DNA of 64,000 nt. Source: Planomonospora sp. ID67723 (lineage in GTDB: Bacteria > Actinomycetota > Actinomycetes > Streptosporangiales > Streptosporangiaceae). The stretch is taken from NCBI RefSeq assembly GCF_015711605.1, contig NZ_JABTEZ010000002.1, positions 1,240,001 to 1,304,000 of the forward strand. The letters are read 5' to 3'. A program made the position numbers and the translations under genes. This document shows positions 25,380 through 34,330 of this stretch, in pieces. Positions within the stretch are counted from its first letter, which is position 1. Each line of letters starts with the position of its first letter. Under the pieces are notes generated by a model. That model did no database searches and was not told the origin of the DNA. It worked only from the letters and a program-made list of their open reading frames with translations.

Positions 25380-26865
25380 TGAACTCCTCGATACGCAGCA
25401 GCGGTTTGACGGCCCGTTCGACCTGGCCTCGGGTGAAGTAACGGCGTAGGGCGTCGCGGCCCAGCAGGTTGCCGAGCGCGGCCATGATCATTCCTTGGTC
25501 CAGTGCGAGGTGGCGTCGCGCGACCGTTCCCGACCGCACGGCGACGGCGTCGTAGAAGCCGCCCGGTCCGTAGGCGTCGAAGTCCCGCGCGATGCGGGCG
25601 AGGTTGTCCACCGCCTCGCGCCTGGCGTACGGCAGCGCCAGGAACACCGCGTGCGGGGTGACGACACCGTCACCGTAGGAGGCGGGCTCGGCCTGGGCCG
25701 GCCGGCAGTCACCGAAGCCGTGGTCGACCGTGGTGCGCTCCTGGTCGGAGGTGTAGCCGTCGGACTGCTGGCCGATCGCGTCCACGCCGTACTCGCGGTA
25801 GCCGCCGGCCGGGTTGCTGGCCGGGGAGAAGCCCCAGTAGCCGTACTTCGCCTCCTGGAGGCCGTGGATGATCTGCGCCCGGACGTGGCGCGGGTGGTTG
25901 ATCCCCCAGCTGCGCGGGCCCCACGTGGACTCGGGCACGAACAGGTCCGGCATCAGCTCCTCGAACATGTCCCCGCCCCAGGTGGGGACGAGCTGGAGGC
26001 CCTTGTACCGGTAGGCGCCCTCGAACACCGGAACGCCCATGTGACTGGTCCACGACCCCACGGGCTTCTGCTCGGCCCAGCCCCAGTCGCAGGTGTCGGG
26101 CAGTGTGCGCCACAGGGCGAAGTAGTGCTCGGCGGGGATCTGGCCGAGGGCGATGCCGATGTAACTGGCGATCCGCGGCTCGCTGTTCAGCGTGTCGTAG
26201 TGGTGGCAGGTGTAGAAGACGTCCTGGCCGCGCCCCCGGTAATTGCCCTGCACCGAGCAGCCGGACGGCTTCACGTCCCAGAACCCCCCGCGCAGCGCCC
26301 CCGCCTTGACATCCGGCCCGCGCGAGACGGGGTTGTAGTAGAACCCGAAGTCCATGGGCCTCAGCAGCGCCTCGGCCTGCCCCCTCAGCGCGGGTACGGC
26401 GTTGCGCACCACCATCAGCGCGGCCGCGAGCCAGCCGTTGTCCACACTCGACAGGAACGGGTGGACGGTGCTGCCGTCATCGGGCCAGGTGCGCAGGACC
26501 GCTCCGCTGGCGGGGTCGTACCAGTTGTAGAACATCCCCGACGGCCCGTGCCGCTCCAGCGAGGCCAGCGCGGCCAGCGTCTTCGCGATCCGCCCGTGGG
26601 CCTCCCGGGGCTTGATGATCCCCAGGTCACGGGCCACGACGGCGCTCCACATGTAGGCGCCGATGTTGGTGGGGGAGGTGTAGCGGCTCGGCGTGGTCAG
26701 CGTGCCGTCGATGTTGTCGGCGATCAGGTGCGTGCCGGGGTCGACGGAGGCGGTGAGAGAGCGCCAGGTGTCCCTGGCGTATCTCATCAGCGGGTCCTCC
26801 CGCACCGGGGCGGTGAAGGCCGTGCAGAGCAGGGCGGCACAGACGATGGCGATGATCCGTTTCAT
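25372..26865 (-). CDS. Glucoamylase-like (PF10091/GH144-type) secreted protein
   Basis: 497 residues with an N-terminal signal peptide (about residues 1-19). Features of the PF10091 alpha/alpha-barrel family are present: 'SSVDNGWLAAALMVVR' (about residue 130), 'YWGFSPASNPAGGYREYG' (about residue 335) and 'VVTPHAVFLALPYARREAV' (about residue 400). Near the C-terminus is 'LALDQGMIMAALGNLL'. Characterised relatives include endo-beta-1,2-glucanases. The ATG overlaps the permease stop as ATGA. A larger frame running upstream is rejected because it would overlap the permease out of frame. It probably depolymerises a glycan outside the cell for the adjacent transporter. Confidence 0.82.
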   Translation of the reverse strand: MKRIIAIVCAALLCTAFTAPVREDPLMRYARDTWRSLTASVDPGTHLIADNIDGTLTTPSRYTSPTNIGAYMWSAVVARDLGIIKPREAHGRIAKTLAALASLERHGPSGMFYNWYDPASGAVLRTWPDDGSTVHPFLSSVDNGWLAAALMVVRNAVPALRGQAEALLRPMDFGFYYNPVSRGPDVKAGALRGGFWDVKPSGCSVQGNYRGRGQDVFYTCHHYDTLNSEPRIASYIGIALGQIPAEHYFALWRTLPDTCDWGWAEQKPVGSWTSHMGVPVFEGAYRYKGLQLVPTWGGDMFEELMPDLFVPESTWGPRSWGINHPRHVRAQIIHGLQEAKYGYWGFSPASNPAGGYREYGVDAIGQQSDGYTSDQERTTVDHGFGDCRPAQAEPASYGDGVVTPHAVFLALPYARREAVDNLARIARDFDAYGPGGFYDAVAVRSGTVARRHLALDQGMIMAALGNLLGRDALRRYFTRGQVERAVKPLLRIEEFNV

Positions 26866-27731
26866 TTCAGTCCCGTCGTTGCGATGCCTTGGACGAAGAA
26901 GCGCTGGAGGGCGACGAACACCACGAGGACCGGCACGACCACGACCACGGCTCCGGCCAGCAGCAGGCCGAACCTGGTCTGGTTCTGTCCGATCGAGTAC
27001 AGGGCGAGGGCCACCGGAAGGGTGTACTTCTCCTCGCTCTGCGCCACGACCAGCGGCCACAGGAAGCTGTTCCAGGTGCCGAGGAAGGTGAGGATGCCGA
27101 GGGTCGCGAGCGCGGGCCTCGCCAGCGGCGCGACGATCCGCAGGAAGATTCGGATTTGTCCGGCGCCGTCGATCCGGGCCGCGTCGATGACCTCGTCGGG
27201 CAGCCCCGAGATGTACTGCCGCATCAGGAACACGCCGAACGGCCCGGCGAGGAAGGGCAGGATCATGCCCAGGTAGCTGTCCACCAGGCCCAGGTTGCTG
27301 ACCAGCACGAACAACGGGACGAAGGTGACGGCTCCCGGGACCATGAGCGTGCCCAGGACCAGCGCGAACAGCGCACGCCTCCCCGGAAAGTCGATCTTCG
27401 CCAGCGCGTAGCCGAGCATCGAGCAGAACACCAGGTTGCCCAGGGTGACCGCGCCGGTGACGATCAGCGAGTTGACGAAGTAGCGGGTGAAGTCCAGACG
27501 CTCGAACAACTCCCGGTAGTTGTCCAGCGTCGCCTGGTCCGGCAGCCACGTCGGCGGCACCCGGCGGATCTCGGCGTCGGTCTTGACCGAGCCGGACAGC
27601 ATCCAGGCGAACGGACTCGCCGCCGCGACCAGTGCGATCGCGAGCGCCGCGTGGACCACCCATGCCCGGCCGCCGGCCGACCGGCTCTGCGCGCGCCGCT
27701 TCCCGCGGGCCCCGGAGACGGCCGCCGTCAT
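26862..27731 (-). CDS. Carbohydrate ABC transporter permease (MalG type)
   Basis: 289 residues, about six membrane segments, with the EAA loop 'EVIDAARIDGAGQIRIFLRI' near residue 190 that contacts the ATPase. The ATG at 27731 overlaps the MalF-type gene stop as ATGA, and its own stop overlaps the next ATG, so translation is coupled on both sides. No ATP-binding subunit is encoded in this operon; as in many actinomycetes a shared MsiK-type ATPase elsewhere probably energises it. Confidence 0.93.
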   Translation of the reverse strand: MTAAVSGARGKRRAQSRSAGGRAWVVHAALAIALVAAASPFAWMLSGSVKTDAEIRRVPPTWLPDQATLDNYRELFERLDFTRYFVNSLIVTGAVTLGNLVFCSMLGYALAKIDFPGRRALFALVLGTLMVPGAVTFVPLFVLVSNLGLVDSYLGMILPFLAGPFGVFLMRQYISGLPDEVIDAARIDGAGQIRIFLRIVAPLARPALATLGILTFLGTWNSFLWPLVVAQSEEKYTLPVALALYSIGQNQTRFGLLLAGAVVVVVPVLVVFVALQRFFVQGIATTGLK

Positions 27732-28669
27732 GTCCTGGGCCTCAGCAGCCGGAACTGGACGACGGTCAGCACGACGATCGCGACGAACAGCACGTAGCCC
27801 ATGGCGGCCGCGTAGCTGTAGTTGCCGAAGCCGAACTGGTTGTAGATGTAGTAGGAGACCGAGAGCGTCCTGTTGAGCGGCCCGCCCCGGGTCATCACGA
27901 GCGGCTCCTCGAAGAACTGCAGGTAGCCGATTCCGGTTATCACGGTGCCGAACAGCAGGGTGGGCCGGAGCATCGGCAGCGTGACCTCGCGGAAGCGCGC
28001 CCACGGTCCCGCGCCGTCGACCTCGGCGGCCTCGTACAGCTCCCGCGGGATCGACTGGAGCCCGGCGAGGAAGACGACCATCAGGTAGCCCATGTTGCGC
28101 CAGGCCGCCATCAGGATCAGGGCGGGCATGGCCCACACCGGGTCGGCGAGCCAGTGCGGACCGTCGATTCCGGCGAGCCGCAGCAGCTGGTTGACCGGGC
28201 CCGTGTCGGGCTGGAGCAGGAAACGCCAGACCACCGCGACCGCGACGATGCTGGTCACCACCGGCAGGTAGAACCCGACGCGGAAGAAGGTGCGCAGCCG
28301 TGTCACGCCCTTGTTGAGCAACACGGCCACGGCCAGTGCGCACACGATCGTCAGCGGTACGCCGATCACCACGAAGTAGAGCGTGTTCACCGCTGCCTGA
28401 AGGAACACCTCGTCCCGCAGCAGCCGCGTGTAGTTGTCCAGCCCGACGGGGTTCACGGCGAGCGGGTCGCGCAGGTCGGCGCTGCGCAGGTCGGTGAGGC
28501 TCATCAGGAGCGAGGCCAGCACCGGTCCGGCCATGAAGGTCACGAACAGCACCAGGAACGGCAGGGCGAAGCCCCAGGCGGCCAGGCCCCGCCGCGTCCG
28601 GTCGCTCATGCCCGCCCTGCGCGGTACGGCGGGGGCCGGCGCGGGATCGCGGGCGGTGCGGACGACCAT
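27728..28669 (-). CDS. Carbohydrate ABC transporter permease (MalF type)
   Basis: 313 residues with six predicted membrane segments. The EAA loop 'LYEAAEVDGAGPWARFREV' is near residue 215. A 25-residue cytoplasmic leader precedes the first segment; an internal ATG ('MSDRTRRG', residue 21) is an alternative start. It forms the transmembrane pair with the following MalG-type gene and takes substrate from the binding protein encoded just upstream. Confidence 0.93.
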   Translation of the reverse strand: MVVRTARDPAPAPAVPRRAGMSDRTRRGLAAWGFALPFLVLFVTFMAGPVLASLLMSLTDLRSADLRDPLAVNPVGLDNYTRLLRDEVFLQAAVNTLYFVVIGVPLTIVCALAVAVLLNKGVTRLRTFFRVGFYLPVVTSIVAVAVVWRFLLQPDTGPVNQLLRLAGIDGPHWLADPVWAMPALILMAAWRNMGYLMVVFLAGLQSIPRELYEAAEVDGAGPWARFREVTLPMLRPTLLFGTVITGIGYLQFFEEPLVMTRGGPLNRTLSVSYYIYNQFGFGNYSYAAAMGYVLFVAIVVLTVVQFRLLRPRT

Positions 28670-28670
28670 G

Positions 28671-29921
28671 TCAGGGTCCGGTCCCGATGGCCGCCGCCTT
28701 CTGCTGCATCGCCTTGAGCGCCGCGTCGGACGGCATGCCGGCCTTGACGGCCTTCTCCAGCTCGCCGTCGATCACCGCGGCCACCTGCTCCCAGGTCGGG
28801 ACGGCGGGCGGCGCCTGGGCGTCGCCCAACTGCTCGCCGAAGAGCCTCAGCATCGGGTCGGTGATGCCGCTCCAGCCGTCCTTGACCGCGGGCAGGTCGT
28901 TCACGGTCCGGTACCACGTGGCCTGGACCTCCGGCCTGGACAGGTACTCCACGAACTTCCAGGCGCCGTGGCGGTTCCTGGCGTCCTTGAACACCACGAG
29001 GTCGGCACCGCCGACGAACGACGCGCCGGTCCGCTCCCTGGGCATCAGCGCCACGCCGAACCTGCCGTCCAGCTTGCCCTTGGCCTGATCCTTCAGCACC
29101 CCGATGTGCCACGGGCCGGAGACGAACGAGGCGATCTTCCCGTCGATGAAGCCCTGCTCCAGCTCGCCGGGCTGCAGGGCGGCGGGGGAGAGCCTCTTCC
29201 TGAAGTACGACAGGTAGTAGTCCAGGGCCCGGGCCATCTCCGGGGTGTCGAGGGTGAACGCGCCGTCCGCGCCGGTGATCGAGGCGCCCCGCTGCCAGGC
29301 GAACGGCAGGAACGTCTGCCAGGCGCCGGTCCCACCGGGCGGCAGGCTGATGCCGTACGCGGCGCCGCCCCTGTCGCGCAGCGCCGTCACGAAGGACGTG
29401 AGCTCCGCCCAGTTCGCGGGTGGCTTCACTCCGGCCTTCTCGGCCAGGTCGGTGCGGTAGTAGATGAGCCGGGTCTCGACGTACCACGGGACACCGTAGG
29501 ACGTGCCGTTCACGGTGGTGGTGTCCCAGGCTCCGGGGAAGTAGGCGTCCTTGTCGAAACCGGCCGGTGTCGGATCGAGCGCGCCGGTCGTGGCGAACTC
29601 ACCCATCCAGGTCGTGCCGACCATGCTCATGTCCGGGGTGGCGCGCCCCGCGATCGCGGACGCGATCTTGTCGTGGGCTCCGTCCCAGGGGATCGCGGTG
29701 ACGTCGACCTTCACGCCGGGGTTGGCCGCCTCGAAGCCCTCGGCCAGGACCGACAGCTTCTCGCCCTCGGTGCCCATCGCCCAGACGGTGACCGTTCCCC
29801 GCGCCGGTCCCGCACCGGTCTCGGCGGGCCGGTCCGGGGGGCCGCCGCCGGCGTTCCGGCCGCATCCGTTCAGTGCGGTGAGCGCGGCGATCGTCACCGC
29901 GACGGTGACCAGGCGTTTCAT
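28671..29921 (-). CDS. Extracellular sugar-binding lipoprotein of ABC transporter
   Basis: 416 residues. The lipoprotein signal ends in the lipobox L-N-G-C (C20). The mature part has the family 1 solute-binding layout: 'GTVTVWAMGTEGEKLSVLAE' at the start and 'VDVTAIPWDGAHDKIASAIA' about 50 residues later. Aromatic residues along the cleft fit sugar binding. The ATG overlaps the lacI stop as ATGA. It should present an oligosaccharide to the two permeases downstream. Confidence 0.93.
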   Translation of the reverse strand: MKRLVTVAVTIAALTALNGCGRNAGGGPPDRPAETGAGPARGTVTVWAMGTEGEKLSVLAEGFEAANPGVKVDVTAIPWDGAHDKIASAIAGRATPDMSMVGTTWMGEFATTGALDPTPAGFDKDAYFPGAWDTTTVNGTSYGVPWYVETRLIYYRTDLAEKAGVKPPANWAELTSFVTALRDRGGAAYGISLPPGGTGAWQTFLPFAWQRGASITGADGAFTLDTPEMARALDYYLSYFRKRLSPAALQPGELEQGFIDGKIASFVSGPWHIGVLKDQAKGKLDGRFGVALMPRERTGASFVGGADLVVFKDARNRHGAWKFVEYLSRPEVQATWYRTVNDLPAVKDGWSGITDPMLRLFGEQLGDAQAPPAVPTWEQVAAVIDGELEKAVKAGMPSDAALKAMQQKAAAIGTGP

Positions 29922-30934
29922 GTCTCCTCCTTGGGGTGGGGCCCGCAGCTCGAACGGACGACGAGCTGGGTGGGAAGGATGTCGTGGTGCGGTTCCCCTC
30001 TCGCTCCGGTGATGCGTTCGTCGAGGAGCCGTGCCGCGCGGGCTCCCAGCTCCCGCATGGGCTGCCGGACGGTGGTGAGGCCGGCGTATCGGGCCGCCAT
30101 CACGTCGTCCCAGCCGGTGACGGGCACACTCCCCCTCGTGGCGCGGGTCAGGCCGAGCGCGACTTCGTCGTTGCCGCAGATCACCGCGTCCGGCTTCTGC
30201 AGCCGCACGGCCTCCGCGGCCCGGAACCCGCCGTCCTCGTCGAAGCCGCAGGTGATCGGGATGATGGCGGGGATGACTTGCCGGACCCCTTCGAACCGCT
30301 CGGCGAAGTCCGACGAACGGTCGGCGTCGCCGAGGAAGACGAAGCGCCGGTATCCGTGGCCGAGCAGGTGATCAGCGAGCCGTGCCGCGGAGTCCCGGTT
30401 CTCGGTGGTGATCGTGTCGACGTCGGCGACCGGCGGACGAGCGATCAGCACGACCGGCGTGCCGGTCGCCGCGACCTCGCGGACCGTCTCGTCGTCCACG
30501 GTTCGAGTGCAGACCACCAGTCCGTCCACCCGCGCCGCCAGGTCCAGGACCATGTCCCTGGCCGTGGGGCGGCCGTGGCTGGACAGGATGAGCACCGAAC
30601 GGCCGAGTTCGGCGGCCACGGACTCGTAGCCGAGGACGACCTCGGCGTAGTAGGGGCCGGACAGGTCGGGGAAGACGATGCCGTTGGCGGCGTGCTGGCG
30701 CTCGGCGAGCCCCCTGCCCAGGTGGCTGGGCCGGTATCGGAGCTCGGCGACGGCCTCGCGCACCCGCTCGGCCGTGCCGGGGGCGACGGGGATGGTGCCC
30801 CGCAGGACCCGGGAGACGGTCGCGATCGACACACCGGCCCGCTCCGCGACCTCGTAGATCGTCGCGGTTCTCCGGCGGGCTTCCCCGCCGTCCGGATCCC
30901 TGTGGGGTGACGGTGGCGATTCCATGGTCGGCAC
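29918..30934 (-). CDS. LacI family transcriptional regulator
   Basis: 338 residues from a GTG at 30934; an ATG at 30925 is also possible. The helix-turn-helix 'TIYEVAERAGVSIATVSRVL' lies near residues 25-45 and is followed by a hinge and a periplasmic-binding-type effector domain. It is the first gene of a six-gene operon in which nearly all neighbours overlap by 4-8 bases. The palindrome 10-20 bp upstream is a typical LacI-family site, so the protein probably represses its own operon until the imported sugar is present. Confidence 0.93.
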   Translation of the reverse strand: MPTMESPPSPHRDPDGGEARRRTATIYEVAERAGVSIATVSRVLRGTIPVAPGTAERVREAVAELRYRPSHLGRGLAERQHAANGIVFPDLSGPYYAEVVLGYESVAAELGRSVLILSSHGRPTARDMVLDLAARVDGLVVCTRTVDDETVREVAATGTPVVLIARPPVADVDTITTENRDSAARLADHLLGHGYRRFVFLGDADRSSDFAERFEGVRQVIPAIIPITCGFDEDGGFRAAEAVRLQKPDAVICGNDEVALGLTRATRGSVPVTGWDDVMAARYAGLTTVRQPMRELGARAARLLDERITGARGEPHHDILPTQLVVRSSCGPHPKEET

Positions 30935-30943
30935 ACTGGCACA

Positions 30944-30957
30944 TGTAAGCGCTTACA
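30944..30957. promoter_or_regulatory. LacI-family operator before the six-gene sugar operon
   Basis: TGTAAGCGCTTACA is a perfect 14-bp palindrome with the central CG typical of LacI-family operators. It sits just upstream of the lacI start, where bound repressor would block transcription. Confidence 0.8.
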
Positions 30958-31086
30958 ACAAGACCGATTCCGATCTTCCTGCCGGGGTCGTCGAGAAGGC
31001 CCCGTTCTGTCTCCCTCCGGCCGTGCATGCACACGCGCGGTCAAGGCTTGTGGGGCAAGGAGGTCAAAGTTAGCATCGAAATATCT

Positions 31087-31103
31087 TTAGGAAACTTTCC
31101 TAA
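31087..31103. promoter_or_regulatory. Palindromic operator upstream of chitinase
   Basis: TTAGGAAACTTTCCTAA is a perfect palindrome around a central C, about 100 bp before the chitinase start. The AGGAAA-N-TTTCCT form resembles, from memory, operators of ROK-family repressors that control chitosanase and related genes in Streptomyces (CsnR type). No ROK gene is in the window. Confidence 0.6.
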
Positions 31104-31205
31104 GAGAAAACCTCCGGTCCGCGAACCTCCCGCACCGCTACAGCGCGGACGCGGACCGGAGCACCCCCCACGCTGTACGGGCCTGCCGTACGAAGGAGTG
31201 ATCAA

Positions 31206-32273
31206 GTGTTACGACTCCGCATTCTGGCGTCCATCGCCTCCCTGGCGCTCGCGGGCGCGCTCGCGGTCGCCATGCCGGCCGCCTCGGCGACCGCCGAAAG
31301 CTGCGCGAGCCCGTGGAGCGCGTCGGCGACCTACACCGGCGGCGCGACGGTCTCCCGCAACGGCCACAACTGGTCGGCGAAGTGGTGGACCCAGGGTGAG
31401 GCGCCGGGCGGCGCCGACGTCTGGGCCGACAAGGGCGCCTGCGGCGGCACGGGCACGCCGCCCCCCTCCGGCGGCTGCTCCTACCCGAGCTGGGTGGCCG
31501 GAATCTGGTACGCCGCGGGCAGCATCGTCACGTACGCCGACGGCAGTCTCTACCGCGCCGAGCACGACAACCCGGGCTACGACCCCGTGATCAGCACGTG
31601 GTACTGGGAGCCGTACACCTGCGGCACCACGCCGCCCACGAACCCGCCGGCCTCCGGCTTCGTCGTGAGCCAAGCCCAGTTCGAGCAGATGTTCCCCAAC
31701 CGGAATCCCTTCTACACCTACAGCGGCCTCACCGCGGCGCTGAGCGCCTATCCCGCCTTCGCCGCGACGGGCAGCGACACGGTCAGGAAGCAGGAAGCCG
31801 CCGCGTTCCTGGCCAACGTGAGCCACGAGACCGGTGGCCTGGTGCACATCGTGGAGCAGAACACCGCCAACTACCCCCACTACTGCGATGCCGGCCGGCC
31901 CTACGGCTGCCCCGCCGGTCAAGCCGCCTACTACGGCCGCGGCCCGATCCAGCTGAGCTGGAACTTCAACTACAAGGCGGCGGGCGACGCGCTCGGCATC
32001 GACCTGCTCCGCAACCCGTGGCTGGTCCAGAACGACTCGGCGGTGGCCTGGAAAACCGCCCTGTGGTACTGGAACACCCAGACCGGCCCCGGCACGATGA
32101 CGCCCCACAACGCCATGGTCAACGGCCACGGCTTCGGTGAGACGATCCGCAGCATCAACGGCTCCCTGGAATGCGGCGGCCGCAATCCCGCACAGGTCCA
32201 GAGCCGCATCAACGCCTACCAGCGGTTCGTCCAGATCCTGGGCACCACCCCGGGCGGCAACCTCAGCTGCTGA
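31206..32273 (+). CDS. Secreted GH19 chitinase with two chitin-binding modules
   Basis: 355 residues. A GTG start has AAGGAG 8 bases upstream. A signal peptide (about 1-30) is followed by two short Trp-rich modules of CBM5/12 type (about 33-78 and 95-140), with 'WSASATYTGGATVSRNGHNW' in the first. A Pro/Thr linker leads to a GH19 catalytic domain (about 155-355). Its catalytic Glu is probably that of 'FLANVSHETGG', and 'YYGRGPIQLSWNFNY' and 'NGHGFGETIRSINGSLECG' are family boxes. The enzyme should cleave chitin outside the cell. The gene is monocistronic, with a palindromic operator upstream and a strong hairpin downstream. Confidence 0.95.
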   Translation: MLRLRILASIASLALAGALAVAMPAASATAESCASPWSASATYTGGATVSRNGHNWSAKWWTQGEAPGGADVWADKGACGGTGTPPPSGGCSYPSWVAGIWYAAGSIVTYADGSLYRAEHDNPGYDPVISTWYWEPYTCGTTPPTNPPASGFVVSQAQFEQMFPNRNPFYTYSGLTAALSAYPAFAATGSDTVRKQEAAAFLANVSHETGGLVHIVEQNTANYPHYCDAGRPYGCPAGQAAYYGRGPIQLSWNFNYKAAGDALGIDLLRNPWLVQNDSAVAWKTALWYWNTQTGPGTMTPHNAMVNGHGFGETIRSINGSLECGGRNPAQVQSRINAYQRFVQILGTTPGGNLSC

Positions 32274-32284
32274 ACCCGATGCAC

Positions 32285-32322
32285 GCGGAAGGGCGCGGCC
32301 CCGGCCGTGCCCTTCCGCATTT
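32285..32322 (+). terminator. Hairpin terminator after chitinase
   Basis: GCGGAAGGGC (32285-32294) pairs perfectly with GCCCTTCCGC (32309-32318), followed by ATTT. It lies 12 bases beyond the stop codon. Confidence 0.75.
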
Positions 32323-32504
32323 CCACGGTGCCGGACGATGACCGGGGCGGCCCTGCCCGACCAGATCACCGACATCCTGATCACCCGAGAAGGGGCCGAT
32401 CCGGCGACGCCGCCAGCCGAGCCGAACGGGCCGGGACCTCCACCTGACCGGGCGGCGGTCGGAGCGGGTTCCCGGGACGCGCCCACTGGGCTGTCCGCAG
32501 CCCG

Positions 32505-33773
32505 TCAGCCCAGCTGCTGAAAAGTGGAAGGCGGGGGTTGTTCCGATGTGTCGAGCCCCGCGTAGGCGCGGCACTCCACATGCGTGTCCGGGAGATTCCA
32601 GGCCTCCAGAATGGAAGTGAAGTTCAGCCAGCGCCAGGTCTCCGGCCCGAGCTCGGCCAGGATCCGCACGGCTCGCCGTTGCAGGCCGGTCAGTTCCGCG
32701 AAGGGCGGCAGCGGACACGGTGCGCCGTCCGGGAACACCAACCGCAGCGCGGCGGCGGCCACCGGGAACGCCGCGACCTGCGAGGTACGCGACAAGCCTT
32801 CCAGTACGGCGTCGATGATCTCGACGGGCAACCGGCCGCTCAGCGCGGCCAGCGTCTGGGCCGAATAGCCGCGCACATCACCGCTCATGAAGCTGATCTC
32901 CGCATTCGTGTCCGTCGTCGGCGGGTCCACGCTCGCCGCCGCCAGCACACCGATCACCTCAGGCTCGACGACGCCGAGCCGCACCAGCGCCGTCGCGGCG
33001 GCCCAGCGCGATACTGGTTCAGAACCGCTGAGATGGTCACGCAATCGTGGAGTCAGCTCCGTAGCCGAGAGCAGGCCGGCGGAGATGATCGCATCGGCTA
33101 TGACGCCGGTGACGGATTCACGTTCGAGCAGTGCCTCCAGCGCGGTGATGGAACCGGCCGCCTCCTCGGGGAACCAGCCCAGGAGATAGGCGGTGGCGGC
33201 CCGGACCAGCGGATCGTCATCGTCCAGCAACCCGCGCAGCGCGGGAACCTCGGCCCGTACGGCGTCGTAGGCGTCCAGCTCGGCCTGCGCGGACCGCAGC
33301 ACCCGACCGTAGTCGTCCACCGCCCGATGCACGCTCCTGCCGCGAGATTCGCCTTCGTCGCGTGCGGCATCGACCCACATGTCGAACTTGCGTAACTCCG
33401 CGGCCGGATCAGCGGAGCGCATCCGGCCGAGCTCCGCCCGCCATCCCGCGATGTCGACACCGCCCGGCAGCTGGCTCTCGTCGTATGCGATCGCCACCGC
33501 GACGAGCAGGTACACGATCCCGTTCCGTTCCGGGGTCGCCGGGTCGAGGGCCAGCTGTGCCAGGAACGGGACCGCGGGTGCAGTCGCCGGGTATCTGTTG
33601 CCCTGGTGAAAGATATTGCTGTACAGCTCGGGCAGGGCGCGTTCGCGCTCATCGGCCCGTTCCGAGCGCAACGCTCGCAGCAGCCCAGGAACGTCATCTG
33701 CGGGACCGTAGGCATGATCGAGGTCCGCCCAGGGGACCTCGTCCAGTCCTGCCAGAACGTCGCTGTCGGTCAT
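32505..33773 (-). CDS. HEAT-repeat-like hypothetical protein
   Basis: 422 residues from an ATG at 33773. The frame is open ten codons further upstream, but the conserved-looking protein starts here. Repeated helical pairs such as 'VPALRGLLDDDDPLVRAATA' and 'LRDHLSGSEPVSRWAAATAL' indicate an alpha-solenoid of HEAT type, usually a protein-protein interaction scaffold. No signal peptide or membrane segment is present. Neighbours give no clue to its partner. Confidence 0.8.
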   Translation of the reverse strand: MTDSDVLAGLDEVPWADLDHAYGPADDVPGLLRALRSERADERERALPELYSNIFHQGNRYPATAPAVPFLAQLALDPATPERNGIVYLLVAVAIAYDESQLPGGVDIAGWRAELGRMRSADPAAELRKFDMWVDAARDEGESRGRSVHRAVDDYGRVLRSAQAELDAYDAVRAEVPALRGLLDDDDPLVRAATAYLLGWFPEEAAGSITALEALLERESVTGVIADAIISAGLLSATELTPRLRDHLSGSEPVSRWAAATALVRLGVVEPEVIGVLAAASVDPPTTDTNAEISFMSGDVRGYSAQTLAALSGRLPVEIIDAVLEGLSRTSQVAAFPVAAAALRLVFPDGAPCPLPPFAELTGLQRRAVRILAELGPETWRWLNFTSILEAWNLPDTHVECRAYAGLDTSEQPPPSTFQQLG

Positions 33774-33901
33774 GGTGCGCAGTGTGCCAGCTGTCACCGA
33801 CATCGCTTTACGGCCGACGGAACAGAGCCTTCGCAGAGCTGATGGCGGGCCGGGGGGAAGCCGGCCGCCACTCAGGACGAAAAGGGCTCAGCGACCCGGA
33901 A

Positions 33902-34291
33902 TCACGGGCCCTCAACAGAGCCTGGAGCGGGCGGCACGTCGTCGATGTCGGCGAAGACGGCCTTGCCCTGCGCACGCGCCTGCTCGACCATGGCATCCGC
34001 CCCGGCGGACGGGCCGCCGATGCGCAGGACCGCGTCGCACCGGGACAACAGGCGCTCGGCGATGGGGTGGAAGATCTCGTTGAAGATCGCGTCGCCGACC
34101 CGGGTGGAACCGGCGAGTTCGATCAGGGGCAGTGCCATCGCCTCGCCGGTGACCGGCAGGTGACCGGCGCGGTACAGGCGCATGGCCGCGGCGTTCATCG
34201 CCGCCACGTTGGCTGCGAGCCTCACCGGATCGTCGCCGGTGCCCGAACGGTAGGGGCCCGCGACGAGGATCATCATCGAGGTGGTCGGCAT
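33902..34291 (-). CDS. DUF4406 / nucleoside deoxyribosyltransferase-like protein
   Basis: 129 residues. The N-terminus 'MMILVAGPYRSGTGDDPVRL' and a later 'RCDAVLRIGGPSAGADAMVE' match DUF4406, related to nucleoside 2-deoxyribosyltransferases. GGAGG lies just before the ATG. It begins 39 bp after the DeoR-type regulator on the same strand, so the two are probably cotranscribed and the protein may act on a sugar- or nucleoside-derived ligand. Confidence 0.8.
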   Translation of the reverse strand: MPTTSMMILVAGPYRSGTGDDPVRLAANVAAMNAAAMRLYRAGHLPVTGEAMALPLIELAGSTRVGDAIFNEIFHPIAERLLSRCDAVLRIGGPSAGADAMVEQARAQGKAVFADIDDVPPAPGSVEGP

Positions 34292-34330
34292 GTGTCCTCC
34301 AGAAGGACAAACGGAGGCCGGAAGGATTGA

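Noticed and set aside
23478-25382. 634-codon plus-strand frame
   Set aside because: Antisense to the GH39-like gene, whose catalytic Glu motifs are visible on the minus strand.
26866-27663. N-terminal extension of the PF10091 protein frame
   Set aside because: It lies antiphase inside the MalG-type permease; the ATG at 26865 begins a signal peptide and overlaps the permease stop as ATGA.
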